From: Arenimonas sp.
GTDB taxonomy: Bacteria > Pseudomonadota > Gammaproteobacteria > Xanthomonadales > Xanthomonadaceae
Direction: 5' to 3'
DNA length: 9,476 bases
Assembly (NCBI GenBank): GCA_003497545.1
Contig: DNNT01000147.1
Span: 10,266 to 19,741, forward strand
Of this stretch, positions 5,070-9,476 are shown piece by piece (position 1 is the stretch's first letter; each line of letters opens with the position of its first letter). The notes below the pieces were generated by a model that did no database searches, had not been told where the DNA came from, and saw nothing but the letters and a program-made list of their open reading frames with translations. The translations under genes and the position numbers were made by a program.

Positions 5070-7058
5070 ATGGCATATTTCGTCACCGGCGCCACGGGAT
5101 TCATCGGGCGTTTCCTGGTCAGCAACCTGCTCAAGCGCAGGGGCACCGTGCACGTTCTGGTGCGCAAGGGCTCGGAAAAGAAGCTCGACACCATCGCCAC
5201 CTCGATGGGCTGGGACCGCAAGCGCATCGTCGTGGTCACCGGCGACCTCTCCAAGCCGAAGCTGGGCCTGGCGCCGGCGAAGATCAAGGCGCTGCAGGGC
5301 AAGATCCAGCACTTCTTCCACCTTGCCGCCATCTACGACCTCTCGGCCGATGCCGCCTCGCAGCAGGTGGCCAACATCGACGGCACCCGTAACGCGGTCG
5401 AACTGGCCGCGGCGCTCAAGGCCGGGTGCTTCCACCACACCAGCTCCATCGCTGCCGCGGGCCTCTACCCGGGCGTATTCCGCGAGGACATGTTCGAGGA
5501 GGCCGAGGGCCTGAAGGACCCCTACCTGCGCACCAAGCACGAGTCGGAAGGCATCGTGCGCAAGGAATGCAAGGTTCCGTTCCGCATCTACCGCCCGTCC
5601 ATGGTCATCGGCCATTCCAAGACCGGCGAGATGGACAAGATCGACGGCCCCTACTACCTGTTCACGCTCATCAAGAAGATGCGCCAGGCGTTGCCGCAGT
5701 GGGTGCCGACGCTCGGCATCGAGGGCGGCCGCATCAACGTGGTGCCGGTGGATTTCGTGGCCGACGCCATGGACCACATCGCCCACAAGAAGGGCCTGGA
5801 CGGCCAGTGTTTCCACCTGGTGGACCCGGAGCCGATGCGCTTCGGCGAGCTGATGAACACCTTCTGCCGAGCCGCCCACGCGCCCGAGATGACCATGCGC
5901 CTGGACGCCCGCATGCTGGCCGTGGTGCCGGGCGCGGTGCGCAGCGCGGTCACCAACCTGCCGCCGGTCAAGCGCTTCACCAACATGATGCTTCGCGACC
6001 TGAAGCTGCCGCCGGCCACCCTGGCCTTCATCACCTACCCGACGCGCTTCGACACCCGCGTGGTCGAGCGCGCGCTCAAGGGCAGCAAGATCTCCGTGCC
6101 GGCGCTCGACAGCTACGCCTGGCGCATCTGGGACTACTGGGAGCGCCACCTCGACCCCGACCTGTTCGTCGACCGCACCCTGCGCGGCCACGTGGCGGGC
6201 AAGGTGGTGCTGATCACCGGCGGCTCCTCGGGCATCGGCAAGGCCAGCGCGCTCAAGGTCGCCGAGGCCGGCGCCAAGGTGATCATCGTCGCGCGCGGCG
6301 AGGAAGAACTGTTCAAAACCCGCGACGAGATCATCGCCGCCGGCGGCAAGTGCTGGGCCTACACCTGCGACCTCACCGACATGGCCAGCTGCGACCAGCT
6401 GGTGGCCACGGTGCTGGCCGAGCACAAGGCGGTGGACATCCTGGTCAACAACGCCGGCCGCTCCATCCGCCGCTCCATCGAGCTCAGCTACGACCGCTTC
6501 CACGACTTCGAGCGCACCATGCAGCTGAACTACTTCGGCTGCCTGCGCCTGATCATGGGCTTCCTGCCGGCCATGACCCACCGCCGCCGCGGCCACGTCA
6601 TCAACATCAGCTCGATCGGCGTGCTGGCCAGCTCGCCGCGATTCTCGGCCTACGTGGCCTCGAAGGCTGCGCTCGACGCCTTCAGCCGCTGCGCCCAGGC
6701 CGAGTTCAGCGGCAAGAACATCGCCTTCACCACGATCAACATGCCGCTGGTGAAGACGCCGATGATCGCGCCGACCAAGATGTACGACTCGGTGCCCACG
6801 CTCACCCCCGAGGAAGCCGCCGACCTGGTGGTCAAGGCCATCATCGAGCGGCCCAGCCGCGTCGCCACCCGCATGGGCATCTTCGCCGCCACGCTCAACG
6901 CGCTGGTGCCGAAGGCCTACGAGGTGATCATGAACACCGCGTTCGAGATGTTCCCGGACTCGGCCGCCGCCAAGGGCGACCGCAAGGCGCTCAAGGACGA
7001 AAAGCCGACCAACGAGCAGGTGGCGTTCGCCGCGCTGATGCGCGGCGTGCACTGGTAA
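5070..7058 (+). CDS. Two-domain fatty acyl-CoA reductase (alcohol-forming, SDR fusion)
   Basis: 662 residues with two complete Rossmann domains. The N-terminal half (1-360) is of the NAD_binding_4/Male-sterility type: GATGFIG (7-13), TSSIAAAG (124-131) and the catalytic YxxxK at Y152-K156, with YRPSMVIGHSKTGEMDKIDGP typical of acyl-CoA reductases. The C-terminal half (374-662) is a classical short-chain dehydrogenase: TGGSSGIG (383-390), NNAG (460-463), S514 and Y528-x3-K532. From memory, layout, length and long matching stretches closely follow Marinobacter Maqu_2220 (661 residues), which reduces fatty acyl-CoA via aldehyde to fatty alcohol with NADPH. The alcohol could feed wax-ester synthesis, but no wax synthase is in the window. 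The start is supported by AGGGGAG (5058-5064), 5 nt before ATG. Divergent ACBP and TetR genes fit a shared acyl-CoA role. The stop is 3 nt from that of the convergent gene. Confidence 0.93.
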   Translation: MAYFVTGATGFIGRFLVSNLLKRRGTVHVLVRKGSEKKLDTIATSMGWDRKRIVVVTGDLSKPKLGLAPAKIKALQGKIQHFFHLAAIYDLSADAASQQVANIDGTRNAVELAAALKAGCFHHTSSIAAAGLYPGVFREDMFEEAEGLKDPYLRTKHESEGIVRKECKVPFRIYRPSMVIGHSKTGEMDKIDGPYYLFTLIKKMRQALPQWVPTLGIEGGRINVVPVDFVADAMDHIAHKKGLDGQCFHLVDPEPMRFGELMNTFCRAAHAPEMTMRLDARMLAVVPGAVRSAVTNLPPVKRFTNMMLRDLKLPPATLAFITYPTRFDTRVVERALKGSKISVPALDSYAWRIWDYWERHLDPDLFVDRTLRGHVAGKVVLITGGSSGIGKASALKVAEAGAKVIIVARGEEELFKTRDEIIAAGGKCWAYTCDLTDMASCDQLVATVLAEHKAVDILVNNAGRSIRRSIELSYDRFHDFERTMQLNYFGCLRLIMGFLPAMTHRRRGHVINISSIGVLASSPRFSAYVASKAALDAFSRCAQAEFSGKNIAFTTINMPLVKTPMIAPTKMYDSVPTLTPEEAADLVVKAIIERPSRVATRMGIFAATLNALVPKAYEVIMNTAFEMFPDSAAAKGDRKALKDEKPTNEQVAFAALMRGVHW

Positions 7059-7061
7059 TGC

Positions 7062-8120
7062 TTACTGGCACTGCCTCCACCGCACGGGTGCGGTGGAGCC
7101 GCCCGGCGGCTCGAGCTGCAGGCGGGTGTAACGCAACTCCTCGTACTTGACGAGGATGGCGCAGGCCTCGTTGACCAGGCCGGTGTCGATGCCATCGGCC
7201 TTGGCCATCCGGATCACCAGGGTCGACTGGGTGGACCAGATGGCGTTGTCGGCTTGCTCGAGCTCCGAGACTTCGGTGGCGGCGGCCAGGCGGCGCTGCA
7301 TGCGTTCCTGTTCGGTCAGCTTGGCCACTTCCTCGAGTTCGCGCAGGGCCGCGTCGGCCTGCTGGGAGGCTTCGTCGGCGAAACGCGGCGCGGTTTCGGC
7401 GGGTGCGGCGGTGGCCGGCGCTTCTTCGGCGCTGGCGGTGGCTTCTTCGGCAGCGGCGGGCGAGGCAGTGGCGCCGGTGTCCGTGGCCACCGCAGGCGCG
7501 GGCGCCTCGACGGTAGCCGGCGTCGTGGCCAGGTAGCCGCCGAGGAAGACCACGATGCCAAGGAGCACGCTGCCGGCCATGCCGATGCGCTGGCCCTTGC
7601 GGATCTCCCGCGCGGCCTGGTCACGGATGGACGCCACCATGGCCGGCGGCGCAAACGGCTCGACCTGCGGCCACAGGCTTCGGCCGTCCATCAGGTCAAC
7701 GCCGTAGCGGCGGGCCAGGTCGCGGGCGAAGCCTTCGGCGCTGCCCAGCGTGACGAGGATGCCGCTGCCGGCGCCCTGCAACTGCACGGCGTTGGCGAAA
7801 TCGCGCACGTTGGCCTCGCCGAGGCGGTAGGCGGTGCCGTGTTTGTAGCCGAGCAGGCAGCGTTCGTCGTCCTTGACCAACAGGAATTCGGCGCCGCCGT
7901 CGCCCGGCTGGCGGCTGGACGGCAGTTCCGCATAGCCCTTTTCGGCCATGGCCTGCAGCACCAGGCCGGCGCATTCGCGCCATTTCATGCCGGCCAGGGC
8001 CTGCACGCCCGCCCGCGTTTCCGCCAAGCGGCGGCGATGCACGCCGAACCACCAGCTGCTGGCGAGCAGGGCGGCCACGGTGGCGACGACGGCGGCGATC
8101 AGGGGGCTGGAACCGAACAT
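7062..8120 (-). CDS. Two-pass membrane protein with degenerate Mrr-like nuclease domain
   Basis: 352 residues. Order of parts: a transmembrane helix (about 7-25) followed by Arg-rich HRRRLAETR, which predicts the next part is cytoplasmic; a restriction-endonuclease-like domain (about 44-152); a second transmembrane helix (about 181-199); a low-complexity Ala/Glu/Pro/Thr linker (about 200-247); and a helical C-terminal region to residue 352, presumably periplasmic. In the nuclease-like domain, WRECAGLVLQAMAEKGY, GDGG (73-76) and YKHG (92-95) match the Mrr order D...(Q/E)xK, with D74 and K93 kept. The expected Q/E two residues before the lysine is G91, so cleavage activity is doubtful. ATG 8120 has a GGAG Shine-Dalgarno 7 nt upstream. 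A weak promoter may lie at 8156-8182. I do not recognise a characterised homologue. It converges on the acyl-CoA reductase. Confidence 0.8.
   Translation of the reverse strand: MFGSSPLIAAVVATVAALLASSWWFGVHRRRLAETRAGVQALAGMKWRECAGLVLQAMAEKGYAELPSSRQPGDGGAEFLLVKDDERCLLGYKHGTAYRLGEANVRDFANAVQLQGAGSGILVTLGSAEGFARDLARRYGVDLMDGRSLWPQVEPFAPPAMVASIRDQAAREIRKGQRIGMAGSVLLGIVVFLGGYLATTPATVEAPAPAVATDTGATASPAAAEEATASAEEAPATAAPAETAPRFADEASQQADAALRELEEVAKLTEQERMQRRLAAATEVSELEQADNAIWSTQSTLVIRMAKADGIDTGLVNEACAILVKYEELRYTRLQLEPPGGSTAPVRWRQCQ
7075..7112 (+). terminator. Overlapping hairpins downstream of the reductase, inside the convergent gene
   Basis: CTCCACCGCA (7075-7084) pairs perfectly with TGCGGTGGAG (7089-7098) over the loop CGGG, starting 16 nt after the reductase stop. 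A second repeat, GAGCCGCC (7096-7103) with GGCGGCTC (7105-7112), shares three bases with the first stem, so the two cannot both form completely. No U-tract follows. It could slow or protect the 3' end of the reductase mRNA while also encoding the C-terminus of the minus-strand protein. Confidence 0.35.
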
Positions 8121-8155
8121 CCGGGAACTCCGCGCGGGGGCGACTGGGGTGCCAG

Positions 8156-8182
8156 AGGATAACGCGGAAAGCCGGCGCGCAA
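8156..8182 (-). promoter_or_regulatory. Possible weak promoter of the Mrr-like membrane protein gene
   Basis: Minus strand: TTGCGC (8177-8182), a short 15-bp spacer and TATCCT (8156-8161, 4/6 match to the -10). It lies between the phasin terminator and the gene, where a promoter is expected. The match is marginal. Confidence 0.3.
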
Positions 8183-8189
8183 GGCCCGG

Positions 8190-8219
8190 AAAACAAAGGG
8201 CCCGGCGAGTGCCGGGCCC
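8190..8219 (-). terminator. Intrinsic terminator of the phasin gene
   Basis: On the minus strand GGGCCCGGC and GCCGGGCCC form a perfect 9-bp stem with a 4-nt loop (ACTC), followed by TTTGTTTT (8197 down to 8190). It lies about 88 nt after the phasin stop, so the transcript has a sizeable 3' untranslated region. Confidence 0.85.
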
Positions 8220-8234
8220 TGTGCCTGCAGAAGA

Positions 8235-8297
8235 TGTCCGCCAGCAGGAAACCGCAAGGGGAGGGAGCGAACGGGTTCCGTCAGCGGCTGGCGGACA
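8235..8297 (-). repeat. Spaced inverted repeat in the phasin 3' untranslated region
   Basis: TGTCCGCCAG (8235-8244) and CTGGCGGACA (8288-8297) are perfect 10-bp inverted copies 43 nt apart, just after the phasin stop. Inside them GGAAACC and GGGTTCC nearly pair, so the whole stretch can fold into one long stem-loop ahead of the terminator. It may stabilise the mRNA end or form part of a small RNA; this is inferred. Confidence 0.55.
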
Positions 8298-8306
8298 AGA
8301 AGGGGC

Positions 8307-8930
8307 TCACTCGCCCTGCGGCGCCACCGGCTTCGGCGCCTTGGGCAGGGCGGCCTTGCGCGGCTTGGCCGGCTTGCGCGCGGCGGGCTTGGCGGCGGCG
8401 GGCTTCTTCTTCGCCGTCGGTTTGCGGGCCGGCTTGGCTGCGGCCTTGGCCTTGGCGGGGCGCGCGGCGGCGGGCTTGGAAAGCTTGCGCAGCTCGGCGT
8501 TGAGCTCATTGACGCGCTTGCTGAGCTCGGCGAGGTCTTCGCGGCCCGGCACGCCGAGGCGGTTGAGTGCGCGCTGCACGCGGGTCTCGAACACGTTCTC
8601 GAGGCGGTCCCAGGTGTCCACGGCGCGTTCGCGCACCACGCCCACGCGGTCCTCGACGGCGTCGCGCACGGCATCAACCTTGCCGGTGGCCAGCTTGCGG
8701 GTGGTCTGCTCGATGCTCATGCCTTCCTTGACCAGGGCCTCGAACATCTTCGAGCCTTCGCCCTGGGCGCGGTGGAAGGCACCCATGCCGGCCATCCAGA
8801 TCTGCTGCGCGGAGCCGACGATAGAACGCGACATCTGCTCGGCCTTGGCCTGCAGGTCGGCGGGCTTGGCGGACTTCGGGCGCTTGGCGCTGGCGGCCTT
8901 GGCGCGGACGGTCTTCTTAAGCTTGGCCAT
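8307..8930 (-). CDS. Phasin, PhaF-like polyhydroxyalkanoate granule-associated protein
   Basis: 207 residues. The N-terminal part (about 25-125) matches the PF05597 phasin family: an amphipathic helix AEQMSRSIVGSAQQIWMAGMGAF, GEGSKMFEALVKEG (57-70) and VEDRVGVVRERAVDTWDRLENVFETRVQRALNRLGVP (92-128). A heptad-like helix follows (LSKRVNELNAELRKL, 136-150). The last 55 residues are almost only Lys, Ala, Pro and Arg, like the histone H1-type tail of Pseudomonas PhaF, which binds DNA and helps partition granules at division. ATG 8930 (MAKLKK) is preferred over an in-frame ATG at 8963, whose added residues are unlike the family; GGAG lies about 10 nt upstream of 8930. No PHA synthase is in the window, so the granule link is from family knowledge. 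Confidence 0.9.
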   Translation of the reverse strand: MAKLKKTVRAKAASAKRPKSAKPADLQAKAEQMSRSIVGSAQQIWMAGMGAFHRAQGEGSKMFEALVKEGMSIEQTTRKLATGKVDAVRDAVEDRVGVVRERAVDTWDRLENVFETRVQRALNRLGVPGREDLAELSKRVNELNAELRKLSKPAAARPAKAKAAAKPARKPTAKKKPAAAKPAARKPAKPRKAALPKAPKPVAPQGE

Positions 8931-9031
8931 GGGGTTTCGGCTCCGGGTGTCAGGGGTGGGCACAGGCGCCCGAGTGGCGCCAATCTGCGCGCCGTGTCTA
9001 GAGTTTTCACACCATTGCGCGGCGGTTTTGC

Positions 9032-9476
9032 TCAGCGCGGGCGTGGCGTGGCGGCGCGCCGGCGGTTCGGTCGGCGGGTGCGTACCAGCACCTCCACGTC
9101 GTCGAGCGCGCGGCGCAGCCGGGCGGTGGTTTCGGTCGGCGCCGGGGCCAGGCCCAGGCCGTCCATGATCGACGCGGCGGGGTTGTCCAGCACCTCGTCG
9201 CGCAGGCGCAGGCCGTGGCGGGCCAGCACCGGCGCCAGCTCGGCGCGGCGCTGGCGCAGGTCGTTGAGGGTGGAGCGGAAGGCGTGTTCGCAGACGCGCT
9301 GGCGCGACGAGTAGCTGAAGACGTTGGTGAAGAACATCTCGCCGTCGTCCTCGTTGGGCTCGAACACCACCTGGTCCACGTCCGGGTAGCGCTCGGCGTA
9401 CTTCTCCAGGCCCACCCGCATGCGCGACTGCAGCAGGGTCCGGAAGGTCTGCGACAGCACCACCGGCAGGCCGCCC
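9032..9476 (-). CDS. Patatin-like phospholipase, C-terminal part (partial)
   Basis: About 148 residues are visible; the 5' end lies beyond the window edge and the frame is open to it. The stretch VLSQTFRTLLQSRMRVGLEKYAERYPDVDQVVFEPNEDDGEMFFTNVFSYSSRQRVCEHAF, read in parts, resembles the C-terminal segment of patatin-like phospholipases of Xanthomonadales as I recall them. In these the acyl-hydrolase aspartate comes earlier and this region covers the end of the fold. The GxSxG and DGG motifs that would prove the family are not in view. The last 30 residues are Arg/Pro/Ala-rich and look disordered. The phasin gene follows 101 bp downstream on the same strand. In between are only a short GGCGCC inverted repeat (8965-8970/8976-8981) and no convincing terminator or promoter, so read-through into phasin is possible. 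Confidence 0.6.
   Translation of the reverse strand, partial: GGLPVVLSQTFRTLLQSRMRVGLEKYAERYPDVDQVVFEPNEDDGEMFFTNVFSYSSRQRVCEHAFRSTLNDLRQRRAELAPVLARHGLRLRDEVLDNPAASIMDGLGLAPAPTETTARLRRALDDVEVLVRTRRPNRRRAATPRPR

Noticed and set aside
5046..7052. A 668-codon open frame antisense to nearly the whole fatty acyl-CoA reductase gene.
   Set aside because: Its product is His/Gly/Val/Arg/Ala-rich with no recognisable domain, as expected for the complement of a GC-rich gene; the plus frame has clear motifs throughout.
8341..8480. Repetitive Lys/Ala/Pro codons at the phasin 3' end as a possible DNA repeat array.
   Set aside because: The pattern follows the protein's biased amino-acid composition; no regular DNA unit length is seen.
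8965..8981. GGCGCC inverted repeat between patatin and phasin genes as a terminator.
   Set aside because: Only a 6-bp stem and no U-tract on either strand; likely chance in GC-rich DNA.

Overview
The window is a stretch of very GC-rich chromosome, densely packed with ordinary-looking genes. The gene set suggests a gammaproteobacterium of the Xanthomonadales/Lysobacteraceae type: a 41-residue bL36 lacking the zinc cysteines, the agmatine route to putrescine, a PhaF-like phasin and a patatin-type phospholipase. This placement is inferred from gene content, not from a search. I see no mobile element, tRNA, rRNA or CRISPR array. No gene-free gap exceeds about 190 bp; the largest are 8121-8306, 3646-3796 and 4920-5069, and each holds signals described below.

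Layout. (1) 2-172 (+) is the C-terminal tail of an RND efflux transporter, which converges on the next block across a hairpin. (2) 183-3645 (-) is a tight operon read right to left: a small exported protein, agmatine deiminase (aguA), N-carbamoylputrescine amidase (aguB) and a TraB/PrgY-type membrane protein. The last two junctions are 4-bp stop/start overlaps. (3) 3797-3922 (-) is rpmJ, too short for routine ORF listing, with its own sigma70-like promoter and a clean intrinsic terminator. (4) 4027-7058 is a divergent acyl-CoA module. On the minus strand are an acyl-CoA-binding protein and a TetR-family regulator. On the plus strand is a 662-residue two-domain reductase that closely resembles the Marinobacter fatty acyl-CoA reductase making fatty alcohols. 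(5) 7062-8120 (-) is a two-pass membrane protein with a degenerate Mrr-like nuclease domain; its stop lies 3 nt from the reductase stop. (6) 8307-9476 (-) holds a phasin with a histone-like tail and the C-terminal end of a patatin-like phospholipase.

How the genes may work together. The most coherent theme is acyl-lipid and storage metabolism. The acyl-CoA-binding protein could hold long-chain acyl-CoA for the reductase, and the TetR protein could sense an acyl ligand and act at a palindrome lying exactly on the -10 box of its own promoter. The nearby phasin and phospholipase add storage-granule and lipid-turnover functions. The polyamine operon is a separate unit: agmatine to N-carbamoylputrescine to putrescine.
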